The position numbers and the translations under genes are program-made. The notes below the pieces were generated by a model that was not told where the DNA came from, made no database searches, and saw nothing but the letters and a program-made list of their open reading frames with translations. From Undibacterium sp. 5I1 (lineage in GTDB: Bacteria > Pseudomonadota > Gammaproteobacteria > Burkholderiales > Burkholderiaceae_D), in contig NZ_JAVIWI010000001.1 in the NCBI RefSeq assembly GCF_034314085.1, positions 2,356,001 to 2,420,000 of the forward strand: a DNA stretch of 64,000 nucleotides. The letters are read 5' to 3'. Shown here piece after piece: positions 35,718-46,614 of this stretch (position 1 is its first letter; each line of letters opens with the position of its first letter).

Positions 35718-37523
35718 CTACTTTTGTACAATGAAATCTGGCGACGCCAGGATCATCGTCAGCGCTGCATAAATCCGGTTATACCGCACCGCGTCGCTAC
35801 CGCTTGGCATGCCATTAATCGCATTGAGAATCAGGCTATATGTCGTGCTGCTCAACTGGCTGGCAACCAGAACCAAGTTCAATTCGTCCAGCAAGGATTG
35901 CGCGTTGTCAGCCAATGGTAATAAGCTGCTGTAATCGGCTTTTACATCGCCAATCCCGGTACTGACCGCACGCTGCATATAATTGACATAGCCGATGACG
36001 GTTGATTCATTCGTGATCTGAAACTCTGGTGCGACTAAGGATGCGCTGTCAAATCCCGTGTTAGGTGGGACGTAACCGGGGCGAAAAAAATTAAATACCG
36101 ATGGCGAGCGCAAAGGACTTTGTCCTAATGCGGTGGCGGGATTTGTAGTGTCGCCAATTTGCCAGGCATTGGTTGCCGAGCTGGCATTAAATGCTCTGGC
36201 CCAGGCGGTAAAGCGCAAAATCGGCTCACGCAATTTTCCAAAGTTGGGATCGGTAATCCCGCCATCACTACGCGCCTCGGTATCTAGCAAAATTGCTTTG
36301 ATGACTGCTTTTAAATTACCTTTGACACCGGTGCCGTCATTACTAAATGCGGTCGTAACACGTTGTATATACGCTGTACTTGGGTTGCTTGTAACTAAGC
36401 GCTGTATTAGCTGGCGGCTGATAAAGGGCGCAATATTGGGATGTGCGAAAATGCCATCCAAGGCCATTTGCAAACTATCGACTCCATTGGTACCTGCCGG
36501 GATAGTGATGCCCAAAAAATCTTTTTCACCCAGCTCGTGACGAGCGGGTATTTGTGTCATTGGCCGACGTAAAAAATCTGGCGTGGTGGTTTTCAACGCA
36601 TCCAGATTAAAGTCCCAGCCTGTGAACACTCTTGCCAACCCGGTGATATCGCTCAGAACATAAGTTTCTTGCGAGACGCCGTTGACCTGCTGCACCGAAC
36701 CATCTTGATTTAGCTTTAGCAAACCAATACTGAACAATTGCATTAATTCGCGTGCATAGTTTTCATCTGGCAGCGCACCGGTGGCCGGATTGTATTTAAC
36801 GTTACCGCGAAAAGTCAGAAACTGTCCCATCGCAGCGCTGGTCGAAATTTGCTGTAACAAAGTACGATAATTACCAAACACATTGGTTTCTAATAAATCA
36901 AGATAGGCAGCCGCCGAAAAGGCGCGCCAGCCACCTCCGATCAAACCATCAATCGCCGCTACCGTGATTTCAGAAATAGCAAAGGTCAGGCGCTGTCGTA
37001 ATGTATCGGGAGATGAAAGTAGCTTGGACCACGCAGCAGAATCAAAACCCGCTTCTGAGTTCTGATAAGTAGCGGCATTAAACCCCTTAGCTACCAGCCA
37101 ATCAAACCGGGCAGTCGATGCAGGCAAGGCGAATTGTGCATCCAGCCAGCCAGAATAACCAAGTAGCTGTACCTGCGCTATTTGCGCTCTGTTCGCACCC
37201 ATCGACGCCTGCACTAAAAAGCGCGCAGCCTGGGCGGCAGTAATGCCGACGGGTGGTGTGACCGGCGGCGTTACTGGAGGAGTAACAGGCGGAGTGACGG
37301 GCCCAGAACTCGTGCCAGCAGATGTTGCGACAGCATCTGAGCCACCGCCACCGCAAGCGCTTAGTGATAAGGCTGATAATGCTGACAATCCTGCAAGTAC
37401 GCCATTAGCAAGAGTCGTACTAGATAAATTTATCCTGGCTTTATTATTATCGTCTGTTGACTGAGGAGGGTTGTTTGATGCGATCGGCGCGGATGTATCC
37501 GCCAAACTCGTGTTCTCTGACAT
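35718..37523 (-). CDS. DUF1800 domain protein
   Basis: About 601 residues from MSENTSLADTSAPIASNNPP; this ATG has GGAGG seven bases upstream, so the longer frame from 37598 is rejected. A hydrophobic stretch ends in a lipobox-like SLSAC-GGGG (about residue 57, late for a lipoprotein). A VTPP repeat linker follows ('TPPVTPPVTPPVTPPVG'), and then the DUF1800 domain: 'ARFLVQASMGANRAQIAQVQ', 'ENYARELMQLFSIGLLKLNQ', 'HELGEKDFLGITIPAGTNG', 'KLREPILRFTAWARAFNASS', SVFNFFRPGYVPPNTGF. The pair with DUF1501 is conserved in many bacteria; role unknown. Confidence 0.93.
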   Translation of the reverse strand: MSENTSLADTSAPIASNNPPQSTDDNNKARINLSSTTLANGVLAGLSALSALSLSACGGGGSDAVATSAGTSSGPVTPPVTPPVTPPVTPPVGITAAQAARFLVQASMGANRAQIAQVQLLGYSGWLDAQFALPASTARFDWLVAKGFNAATYQNSEAGFDSAAWSKLLSSPDTLRQRLTFAISEITVAAIDGLIGGGWRAFSAAAYLDLLETNVFGNYRTLLQQISTSAAMGQFLTFRGNVKYNPATGALPDENYARELMQLFSIGLLKLNQDGSVQQVNGVSQETYVLSDITGLARVFTGWDFNLDALKTTTPDFLRRPMTQIPARHELGEKDFLGITIPAGTNGVDSLQMALDGIFAHPNIAPFISRQLIQRLVTSNPSTAYIQRVTTAFSNDGTGVKGNLKAVIKAILLDTEARSDGGITDPNFGKLREPILRFTAWARAFNASSATNAWQIGDTTNPATALGQSPLRSPSVFNFFRPGYVPPNTGFDSASLVAPEFQITNESTVIGYVNYMQRAVSTGIGDVKADYSSLLPLADNAQSLLDELNLVLVASQLSSTTYSLILNAINGMPSGSDAVRYNRIYAALTMILASPDFIVQK

Positions 37524-37996
37524 GTACTGCCTCCGTTGCGATGGGCTGTTTTCTAAACGTTCTATTAGTTTCGATCTTGTTTTCACACATTGAAACAATA
37601 GATAACTTGAACCTAATTGCCTATTCGCACTTTGTAAGTAGATGTCACACCGTTTTTAGTAACTGCTAGACAAGCGCAAATGCACTCTCATCGGTGATTG
37701 CTTGATTATGTTAAGAAGAAATAACAAATATGCGATAAAACTCGTCAAGCCTGCTTACGGAAGTCTTCATTTGTTACAAATTAGCAGGAACGTTTTTGGG
37801 TCAGATCAGCACGAAGGCAAGTCCGTAAGTCACGTAGTATCAACTTTCTTAATATCATCAGCAAAGATTCCTAAACTAGCTCAAAATAAGCGTCGGTTCA
37901 TCAACGACGTAGCCAGCCTTTTGTACTTGGCAGCGTGCCTTTTATCTGTCGCCTCCGTACAACTCCCCCGATATCAACCTAATGGAGAAGCAAGCC
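37524..37996. other. Divergent spacer before the molybdenum hydroxylase genes
   Basis: About 470 bp between the DUF1800 gene and the ferredoxin-like subunit. An open frame at 37702-38019 has no recognisable content and overlaps iorA, so it is not called. Neither repeat family is present. Confidence 0.4.
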
Positions 37997-38455
37997 ATGA
38001 CCTCTCTCAATATCAATAACAAAGAACATACTCTCGATGCCGATCCCAGTACGCCGGTGTTGTGGGCCTTACGCGATTCGTTGGGTCTGACTGGTACCAA
38101 GTTTGGCTGCGGTCAGGCTTTGTGCGGCGCCTGCACCGTGCATATCAACGGGCAAGCTACGCGTTCTTGCGTCACGCCGATTTCTGCCGTGGCAGGACAA
38201 AAGATCACGACGATCGAAGCCATGTCCGGCGACAAAGTTGGCAAGGTAGTGCAAGACGCCTGGGTCAAGCACGACGTAGCGCAGTGTGGCTACTGCCAAA
38301 GCGGACAGATCATGAGCGCGACGGCGCTTCTGAAGTCGAATAAAAAACCGAGCGATGCCGATATTGATGCCGCAATGGCGGGCAATATCTGCCGTTGCGG
38401 AACCTATGTCCGTATCCGCGCTGCAATCCATGATGCAGCCACCCACCTTGCCTGA
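37997..38455 (+). CDS. iorA: (2Fe-2S)-binding subunit, isoquinoline 1-oxidoreductase alpha type
   Basis: Small electron-transfer subunit of a xanthine-dehydrogenase-family molybdenum hydroxylase. 152 residues with two [2Fe-2S] sites: plant-ferredoxin motif GCGQALCGACTVHINGQA plus a later Cys, and the helical C-terminal domain AQCGYCQSGQIMSATA / GNICRCGTYVRIR. The ATG at 37997 is chosen over 37982 because GGAG is upstream and MTSLNINNKEHTL is the usual start. The large subunit follows after 14 bases. The substrate is unknown: aldehyde or N-heterocycle. Confidence 0.9.
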   Translation: MTSLNINNKEHTLDADPSTPVLWALRDSLGLTGTKFGCGQALCGACTVHINGQATRSCVTPISAVAGQKITTIEAMSGDKVGKVVQDAWVKHDVAQCGYCQSGQIMSATALLKSNKKPSDADIDAAMAGNICRCGTYVRIRAAIHDAATHLA

Positions 38456-38469
38456 ACCAGGAGACGATC

Positions 38470-40734
38470 ATGCATTTTGATATCAGTAATGAATTACCAA
38501 AACAATTGCAAGCTATGTTCGAGCAAGAGTCCGGCGCAAACAATGCGATCAGCGCACACGCTGATCTGCCACGTCGCCGCTTTTTAAAAGTTGCCACGAT
38601 CAGTGGTTTTGCTCTCGGCGTCTATCCGCTCATCGGCAACGCACAAAACAGCCAAGATCCGGCTGCAGCGAAAGCCAGCGGACTGAAAGCAATCGAACAA
38701 CCAGCGGCGTTTGTCCGGATTGATAAAGATGGTACGACTACGATCACCATCAATCGGCTCGATTTTGGACAAGGTGTGCAGACTGGTTTACCGCTGATAC
38801 TGGCAGAAGAGCTGGATGCCGACTGGAGCAAAGTCAAGAGTGTGCATGGCGATAGCAACCCCGCTTATGTTGATCCTGTGTTTGGGATTCATTTAACGGG
38901 CGGCTCCAGTTCGATCAAAAATTCTTACACACAGTACCGCGAACTAGGCGCGCGGACACGCGCCATGCTGGTCGCTGCAGCAGCGAAGCAATGGAATGTA
39001 GATGCCAGCAGTTTAAAAACACAAAACGGCATCGTGATCGGTCCGGGCGGTAAAAAGCTAAGTTACGGTGAACTGGCAGAAGCAGCAATGAGCCAGCCTG
39101 TACCAGAAAATGTGACGCTCAAAGATCCGAAGAATTTTCGCCTGATCGGTAAACCTACAGGTCGCCTCGATGCCAGAGCGAAGTCGACCGGTTCGCAACA
39201 ATACGGGATCGACACCCATCTGCCCGGCATGTTGACAGCGGTGGTTGCCCGTCCTCCAGTATTCGGCGCCAAAATTGCCAGTGTTGACGATACCGCCGCC
39301 AAAGCAATGCGCGGCGTGAAGGCCGTTATCCGCATCCCGGTTGATCGCGGCGGCGAAGGTATTGCCGTGATTGCCGATGGCTACTGGTCTGCCAAGCAAG
39401 CCCGTGACGCGCTCAAAATCCAATGGGATAACTCAGCTGTTGAAAAAGCAGATAGTGCGCAATTATTGGTGAGCTACAAAGAGCTGTCGAAACAAACTGG
39501 TAAGCTGAAATTTAACGACGATATTTCAAGTATGGCGGCAGCGCCTATGAAGATCGATGCTGAATTCGTCTTCCCATTTTTAGCACACACGCCGATGGAG
39601 CCACTCAATTGCACCGTCGCGATCAATTGTGATAAAGCGGAACTATGGGTAGGAACACAAATGCCAGGCATAGACGGTCTTGCAGCGTCAAAAGTCTTGG
39701 GAATCCCACCGCAAAACCTCAAGGTCAATGTACAAATGGCAGGTGGTGGATTTGGTCGCCGCGCCGTGCCAACCAGCGATTTTGTGGCGGAAGCATGCAC
39801 AGTTGCCAAAGCCGCCAAGACCGCAGGATTGACCGCGCCGGTTCGCACGTTGTGGAGTCGTGAAGATGATGTCAAAGGCGGTTACTACCGGCCTATGCAT
39901 GTGCATCGGGCACAAATCGGTTTTGATGCCAAGGGTAAAATCGCCGGTTGGGATCATGTGGTCGTAGGACAATCGATTCTGGCAGGCACACCGTTTGAAG
40001 CCATGATGGTCAAAGACGGGATTGACTCCACCGCACTGGAAGGGATGAAAGAGCCATACGAAATTCCTATGCGTCTGTCAGTACATCATCCCAAAGTCAA
40101 TGTGCCGGTATTGTGGTGGCGCAGCGTCGGCTCTACTCATACCGCTTTCGTGATGGAGACCTTGCTCGACGAGATTGCAACAATGACCAAGCAAGATCCG
40201 GTCGCTTATCGTTTAAGCCTGATCGGCGATCAGCATCCGCGTCATAAAGCCGCCTTACAATTAGCCGTCGCTCAGTCGGGCTATGGTAAAAAAACCTTAG
40301 CCAAAGGCCATGCCTGGGGCGTTGCCGTGCATGAATCCTTCCAGACGGTCGTGGCCTATGTCGTAGAAGCCTCGGTTAAAGATGGCACACCAACACTACA
40401 TAGCGTCACAGCAGGCATCCATTGCAATCTTGCCGTTAATCCTAAGAGTATCGAAGCTCAGGTCCAAGGCGGTGCATTGATGGGTTTATCGATGTGCTTG
40501 CCGGGTGCGGCGATCACTCTAAAAGATGGCGTGGTGGAACAAAGTAATTTCGGTGATTATGTCGTACCACGAATTACAGAAATGCCAAAAGTCAGCGTCC
40601 ATATCGTACCAAGTGCAGATGCGCCGACCGGTATGGGGGAACCTGGATTGCCTCCGCTGGCGCCGGCTTTTGCAAATGCGATTGCTAAAGCGACTGGCAA
40701 ACGCTTACGCGAATTGCCGTTTAAATTAGCGTAA
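38470..40734 (+). CDS. iorB: Molybdopterin-binding large subunit, isoquinoline 1-oxidoreductase beta type
   Basis: 754 residues. A twin-arginine-like segment RRRFLKVATISGFALGVYPL (about residues 36-55) predicts export of the folded dimer. Two molybdopterin-domain repeats include LILAEELDADWSKVKSVHGD, 'GGSSSIKNSYTQYRELG', QMAGGGFGRRAVPTSDFVAE and the C-terminal 'PTGMGEPGLPPLAPAFANAI', whose Glu is the catalytic base position of the family. It pairs with the upstream [2Fe-2S] subunit. No FAD subunit or dedicated chaperone (XdhC-like) is adjacent. Confidence 0.92.
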   Translation: MHFDISNELPKQLQAMFEQESGANNAISAHADLPRRRFLKVATISGFALGVYPLIGNAQNSQDPAAAKASGLKAIEQPAAFVRIDKDGTTTITINRLDFGQGVQTGLPLILAEELDADWSKVKSVHGDSNPAYVDPVFGIHLTGGSSSIKNSYTQYRELGARTRAMLVAAAAKQWNVDASSLKTQNGIVIGPGGKKLSYGELAEAAMSQPVPENVTLKDPKNFRLIGKPTGRLDARAKSTGSQQYGIDTHLPGMLTAVVARPPVFGAKIASVDDTAAKAMRGVKAVIRIPVDRGGEGIAVIADGYWSAKQARDALKIQWDNSAVEKADSAQLLVSYKELSKQTGKLKFNDDISSMAAAPMKIDAEFVFPFLAHTPMEPLNCTVAINCDKAELWVGTQMPGIDGLAASKVLGIPPQNLKVNVQMAGGGFGRRAVPTSDFVAEACTVAKAAKTAGLTAPVRTLWSREDDVKGGYYRPMHVHRAQIGFDAKGKIAGWDHVVVGQSILAGTPFEAMMVKDGIDSTALEGMKEPYEIPMRLSVHHPKVNVPVLWWRSVGSTHTAFVMETLLDEIATMTKQDPVAYRLSLIGDQHPRHKAALQLAVAQSGYGKKTLAKGHAWGVAVHESFQTVVAYVVEASVKDGTPTLHSVTAGIHCNLAVNPKSIEAQVQGGALMGLSMCLPGAAITLKDGVVEQSNFGDYVVPRITEMPKVSVHIVPSADAPTGMGEPGLPPLAPAFANAIAKATGKRLRELPFKLA

Positions 40735-40763
40735 TCATCCTGCGGTAATCACAGCATAAATAT

Positions 40764-40808
40764 AATCGGGGTAGCGTAATCGAATAGATTCGCTATCCCG
40801 ATTTTTTT
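40764..40808 (+). terminator. Rho-independent terminator after iorB
   Basis: AATCGGGGTAGCG ... CGCTATCCCGATT then a run of T; one internal mismatch. Confidence 0.85.
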
Positions 40809-40970
40809 CATCGTTGTCGATTTTCTTTTTGCACCATGTAGAGTCGCGCTAAACGGATATTTTTGATGACTTTTTGATTCCAAATCAAAATTAAAAGAAA
40901 ATTCAACATAACTTCATCATCGATAAGCATCTGATTATTAAAGTATTTTTAATATTTCACCTCAATCAGC

Positions 40971-41000
40971 CTTGAAATAGGTGTCTTCCGCCCATATAAT
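40971..41000 (+). promoter_or_regulatory. groESL promoter, overlapping sigma-70 and sigma-32 type
   Basis: TTGAAA (40972-40977), 17 bases, TATAAT (40995-41000) is a near-perfect sigma-70 promoter. The same bases read CTTGAAA, 13 bases, CCCATAT, which fits the heat-shock sigma-32 pattern. The -10 runs into the CIRCE operator. Confidence 0.8.
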
Positions 41001-41026
41001 TAGCACTCGTCGGGAGAGAGTGCTAA
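41000..41026 (+). promoter_or_regulatory. CIRCE operator (HrcA binding site)
   Basis: TTAGCACTC - 9 bases - GAGTGCTAA, a perfect match to the CIRCE consensus. It overlaps the transcription start region of groESL. HrcA repression is expected from family knowledge; hrcA is not in the window. Confidence 0.95.
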
Positions 41027-41179
41027 CAATCTCTGGCCTGTACTTATTTTTGTAGCAACTATTATTTAAATATCATCTTTGTCCGTGAGACACCGGCAAC
41101 GTTGCAGAGCATCGCAGCACAGTGTCTTACATTATTTTGTAAAACCATTGCTATTTTTAGCTAATCACAAGGAGTTTGT

Positions 41180-41470
41180 ATGAACCTTCGTCCCCTGCAC
41201 GACCGCATTATCGTCAAGCGTCTGGATCAAGAAACAAAAACAGCATCTGGCATCGTATTGCCTGACGCGGCGGCTGAAAAACCAGATCAAGGTGAAGTTT
41301 TGGCGGTTGGTAACGGCAAACAACTCGACGACGGCAAAGTACGTCCATTAGAAGTCAAAGTGGGCGACCGCGTCCTGTTTGGCAAATATTCTGGTCAAGC
41401 AGTTAAAGTTGACGGCAATGAAGTTCTGGTAATGCGCGAAGAAGACGTTTTCGCAGTCGTTCAGAAGTAA
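41180..41470 (+). CDS. groES: Co-chaperonin GroES
   Basis: 96-residue lid of the GroEL chamber. [20 protein letters not shown], mobile loop '[20 protein letters not shown]', and '[20 protein letters not shown]' are canonical. A strong AGGAG lies before the ATG. The leader of about 150 bases after CIRCE has no further recognised element. Confidence 0.98.
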   Translation: MNLRPLHDRIIVKRLDQETKTASGIVLPDAAAEKPDQGEVLAVGNGKQLDDGKVRPLEVKVGDRVLFGKYSGQAVKVDGNEVLVMREEDVFAVVQK

Positions 41471-41508
41471 TTCATTTTTTGTGATTCAGTCTGTTATTTA
41501 CGATGTAA

Positions 41509-43203
<1,695 letters not shown>

Positions 43204-43271
43204 TTCCGCAAGGAATAACATCGCTGAACGTGGCGTGCAATACGCCACATCAGTTAAGCAAAAGCTAAGCA

Positions 43272-43308
43272 AAAAAGCTTCACAGTGAAAACTGTGGAGC
43301 TTTTTTTA
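43272..43308 (+). terminator. Rho-independent terminator after groEL
   Basis: AAAAAAGCTTCACAGT - GAAA - ACTGTGGAGCTTTTTTT, long stem and T-run. Confidence 0.92.
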
Positions 43309-43375
43309 TTTTGTAAGATTAACTGTGTACAGAGTTGGAGGATGGTACGAAGCCATACAACAGCAACCTAATAAT

Positions 43376-43464
43376 AAATATACTCATAGTAGGTATATTT
43401 AAATTGTCCATATAATCATTGGACAATAAGCATATTTTTTATAAATTAATGGGGAGTATATTTA
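43376..43464 (+). repeat. Family A intergenic palindromic repeat, copy 5
   Basis: Clearest copy. Left arm AATATACTCATAGTAGGTAT, inner TTGTCCATATAATCATTGGA followed by CAA, and right ATGGGGAGTATATTTA. Lies between the groEL terminator and the carotenoid-type fusion gene; the remaining spacer holds a possible family B relic. Confidence 0.9.
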
Positions 43465-43658
43465 TTTTAGGATATTCCATACCGTGCCAGGCAAATCGAA
43501 AGAGGATAAAACTATTTAGGCAAAACAACCCATCTATGTAAATACAACGTCAATCTGTTGAAAATAAATAATGTTCTTAGAGCAATATTCTTAACAGAGA
43601 AATTTATACTTGTACAACGTAAGATTTCTCTAATGCATTCTCATCCGTGTTCAGATGT

Positions 43659-43716
43659 AGGGCTTAAGCAAAGTTGCTAACCGAGTGACGCAAAAGCAGT
43701 TTGCTACAAGTCCTGA
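43659..43716 (+). repeat. Possible family B relic
   Basis: TAGGGCTTAAGCAAAGTTGC at the left and GCAGTTTGCTACAAGTCCT at the right resemble decayed family B ends around a shortened centre. Located 40 bases before the next start codon. Confidence 0.45.
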
Positions 43717-43755
43717 CATTATTTCAATACCGACTTAAAAGACCATAAAGCCATC

Positions 43756-45987
43756 ATGAAATTACTGTCAGCACATCTACCCGCTATTAGTTACTTTCTA
43801 TTCGCAGGTTTTTTAATTGCTACCGCTTTACGCACCCACAACGACACTACGATTGCGATTGTTTGTAGCTCTGTTCTCATGTTTGCAATATGTTGGGCCA
43901 ATGCCATCCATTTGCTTGGTGGCAAAGCAGCACTCAAGTTTGTCGCGATTGCCCTAAGTTTTGGCTGGTTTGCCGAGCAAATGGGGGCATCACATGGCTG
44001 GTTTTTTGGTAGCTACACCTACACCGAGGTGCTGGGCTGGCGCTTAGGTGATGTGCCGATGGTGATCCCGCTAATGTGGTTTGCGCTAACCTACTCTTGC
44101 TATGTGATCAGCAACCTGATTGTCTGGCGTACACCGCTGGACACTTCCTCCGCTTCCGGCAATATATTGTTCATGTCGTTTTTAGCAGCGATGCTGGTGA
44201 CTGCATTTGATCTGGGCGCAGACCCGTATATGGTATTCGTACTCAAAGCCTGGATCATGACCAAAACTGATGGCTGGTGGTTTGGCGAAACCATTCAGGG
44301 ATTTTTTGGCTGGGTCTTTGTATCGTCGATGATTTTACTGACCTTCCGCCTGTCCACCCGGGATGCGATTAAAAAACCCGGTGTGGCGTTTAGCAAACAA
44401 GAGGCACTGTTGCCGATGGGTTTATACGCCAGTGGGATGATCTTCCAGTTATTGCTAGGCTACCCTGTAGAAATCCGTAGCATGACCGTGTTTGTAATGG
44501 GCATACCTTTGCTGTGCGCCTTTGCTGGCTGGTGGCAATGGACGATAGAACCAGTGCCGCCGTCGGAAAGTAAAGTCAGCGATGAAGAATTAGACCAAGC
44601 CCAATATCAGGCTGACCCCTTAGCAGACAATACCATTGCCGCGATTCTCGGCCCTTGGGATGTGGCCACAGAAATCGATTTTTTGCGGGTACATGCCATG
44701 CACTGGCAAAAAATTGGCATCATCAATCAACAATTTGAGCAATGGCAATCCAACGCCGCCATCTATCACTGGACACCTGCCAACCCAGCCACGCCTGCCG
44801 ATATCAGCGCCAACTTACAAAGCTATCTGCACGAAGGGCGTGCGCTACCACCATGGGCAGATCTGGCGCAAATACATCGTGCCGAGACCTTGTTTATCGA
44901 CTACGGCATGTTGTCGTGCTCTTTGCTTTTTTGCTCTAGCCTACCGCAATGCTATGTCATACCCGACCTGTCGGCGGTGTTGCATATCGCAGGACAATTA
45001 GAGAAACACACTGAGTACCGGGTACGCTCCACTGCGGCGATGATCTTCCCTGTCATGTTGGCGGGTGGGTTGACCAAACCAGACGGCAGCGGCGTCGCAC
45101 AGATCCTTAAAGTACGCCTGATTCACGCCACCATACGTAACTTGATTTTGCATGGCAATCCCGCCGATCTGGTGCTGGCGTTGGGCAATCATCAAAATCA
45201 AAATGATGCCGGCGTCATACCGCCACTAGCCGCGGGCGCATTGCCAGAGACCTCCAACAATATGTACCAGGCACTGTTCTCGCATGGCTGGAAGTTAGGC
45301 GAAGACGGTCTGCCTTGTAATCAGGAAGAGTTGGCTTACACCCTGCTCACCTTTGGTTATGTATTTTTGCGTAGCCTGCGCACACTGGGCTTAGGATTAG
45401 CTCAAGAAGACGAGCTGGCCTATTTGCATACATGGAATGTGGTAGGCCATATTTTAGGGATTCGACGCGAATTAATGGCTGAGACTATGGAACAAGCCGA
45501 AGCCCTGTTCAATCAGATGCAAGCCCGTGGTCGCGCAGATCCGATTGACCCCGATCCTCGCCCCGGCCTTGGTATGGCATTGATGAATACGATGGAAGCA
45601 ATCATCCCTATCCGCTTGATTAAACCTTTTCCGGTGTTAATGACACGCTATTTATGCGGCACCAGAACAGCAAAAGATATTGGTATTGATGGCCGGGTGT
45701 CTTTGCTGTCGCGCATGGTGTTTAGTTTGGGTATGTTACTGATCAGGATGACCGATACCGTGGTGCGGCTGTTATTGCCAGAGTTCTCAATCTCACGCTT
45801 GATTACTCGCCTGCTGGGCAAGCAATTGATGAGCAAAATTCTGATGGATCAGACTCGTCCTTTAAAACTGCCTGAGCATCTTTTATATTCGGTAAATTCA
45901 ACGATGGCAGACTGGCAAACCGACCCCAAAGCACCTGCATGGATGAACGCTTTAGAAGCGCGTTTGAGTCAACCCGCAACTAAGTAA
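43756..45987 (+). CDS. Carotenoid-hydratase-like (CruF/DUF422) + MpaB/DUF2236 oxygenase-like fusion
   Basis: 743 residues in two parts. Residues about 1-270 form a polytopic membrane domain with IHLLGGKAALKFVAIALSFG, 'EQMGASHGWFFGSYTYTEVL', FDLGADPYMVFVLKAWIMTK and DGWWFGETIQGFFGWVFVSS, as in the CruF/carotenoid-biosynthesis family. Residues about 310-640 resemble the MpaB/latex-clearing (DUF2236) haem-oxygenase-like family: 'YRVRSTAAMIFPVMLAGGLT', VRLIHATIRNLILH, 'ELAYTLLTFGYVFLRSLRTL', 'LAYLHTWNVVGHILGIRREL', with candidate haem-ligand histidines. The amphipathic tail may sit on the membrane. The fusion suggests one enzyme acting on a polyisoprenoid. The stop is followed by an in-frame coding-like tail (45988-46098). 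Confidence 0.75.
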   Translation: MKLLSAHLPAISYFLFAGFLIATALRTHNDTTIAIVCSSVLMFAICWANAIHLLGGKAALKFVAIALSFGWFAEQMGASHGWFFGSYTYTEVLGWRLGDVPMVIPLMWFALTYSCYVISNLIVWRTPLDTSSASGNILFMSFLAAMLVTAFDLGADPYMVFVLKAWIMTKTDGWWFGETIQGFFGWVFVSSMILLTFRLSTRDAIKKPGVAFSKQEALLPMGLYASGMIFQLLLGYPVEIRSMTVFVMGIPLLCAFAGWWQWTIEPVPPSESKVSDEELDQAQYQADPLADNTIAAILGPWDVATEIDFLRVHAMHWQKIGIINQQFEQWQSNAAIYHWTPANPATPADISANLQSYLHEGRALPPWADLAQIHRAETLFIDYGMLSCSLLFCSSLPQCYVIPDLSAVLHIAGQLEKHTEYRVRSTAAMIFPVMLAGGLTKPDGSGVAQILKVRLIHATIRNLILHGNPADLVLALGNHQNQNDAGVIPPLAAGALPETSNNMYQALFSHGWKLGEDGLPCNQEELAYTLLTFGYVFLRSLRTLGLGLAQEDELAYLHTWNVVGHILGIRRELMAETMEQAEALFNQMQARGRADPIDPDPRPGLGMALMNTMEAIIPIRLIKPFPVLMTRYLCGTRTAKDIGIDGRVSLLSRMVFSLGMLLIRMTDTVVRLLLPEFSISRLITRLLGKQLMSKILMDQTRPLKLPEHLLYSVNSTMADWQTDPKAPAWMNALEARLSQPATK

Positions 45988-46098
45988 GACACTAAGGTAG
46001 ATACTAAGGCAGAAGATCAGCCAGAAACTAAGCCTGCAAATAAGCTTGCAACAACAGATGCCGTCGACAAAGATCAGCTCCCTTCCACAGCAAGTTAA
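45988..46098 (+). other. In-frame coding-like tail beyond the fusion-gene stop
   Basis: After TAA (45985-45987) the same frame stays open for 36 codons, DTKVDTKAEDQPETKPANKL and then ATTDAVDKDQLPSTAS, before TAA at 46096. The Lys/Thr/Asp/Glu/Pro-rich composition continues the style of the ending '...QPATK'. It looks like a C-terminal tail cut off by a nonsense change. No start codon or ribosome-binding site of its own. Confidence 0.55.
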
Positions 46099-46246
46099 GT
46101 CAGGCTTTGCATAAACAGAGGGGCAATTCTAGGGAGACACGAAGAGGGTAAAAAAAAGGGAATGCAGAACAATGCAAGTCTGGGCGAGATGGGCGAAATC
46201 AAGTAGCTAGATTTCGCCCATTCCCATATGCTAACAGTAGTAATTA

Positions 46247-46336
46247 TTTATATACTCCCACGATTTTTTATGAAAAATACCTTATAGTCCAATGATTGTA
46301 TGGGCAGTATAAATATACTCACCCAAAGTATCTATT
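46247..46336 (-). repeat. Family A intergenic palindromic repeat, copy 6 (reverse)
   Basis: On the minus strand: ATACTTTGGGTGAGTATATT at the left, a decayed inner stem (CTGCCCATACAATCATTGGA), and GTGGGAGTATATAAA at the right. It is in the 627-bp spacer before the diguanylate cyclase gene; no other element is seen there apart from the coding-like tail. Confidence 0.8.
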
Positions 46337-46614
46337 TTATGCGCAACTTGTACCCATGTTCATTGAGCCATCCCGGACAAGCTTGCGGCAGCGATTTTAT
46401 TTAATAGAGACCCAGCGGCAAGCAATGGAATAGACTTATTTTATCGACAATATATTTGGGATGGCGAGTAGTTCACACGGCAGTATTCGCCGCGATGTTG
46501 GAAAAAATGCTGCTTGACAGAAAAACCTCAGCGACACGATACTCTTAATTTGGTTTTTCGCTGAACTGACGTACTTGTTCTCACAGGCTTTTTTGCCGCA
46601 TCCATCTGCAACTC

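Noticed and set aside
37702..38019. Plus-strand frame upstream of iorA
   Set aside because: It overlaps the iorA start in another frame and shows no family features.
43376..43440. TATAAT in the inner loop of family A as a promoter
   Set aside because: No -35-like hexamer at 16-18 bases in the copies inspected, so promoter function is not supported by sequence alone.
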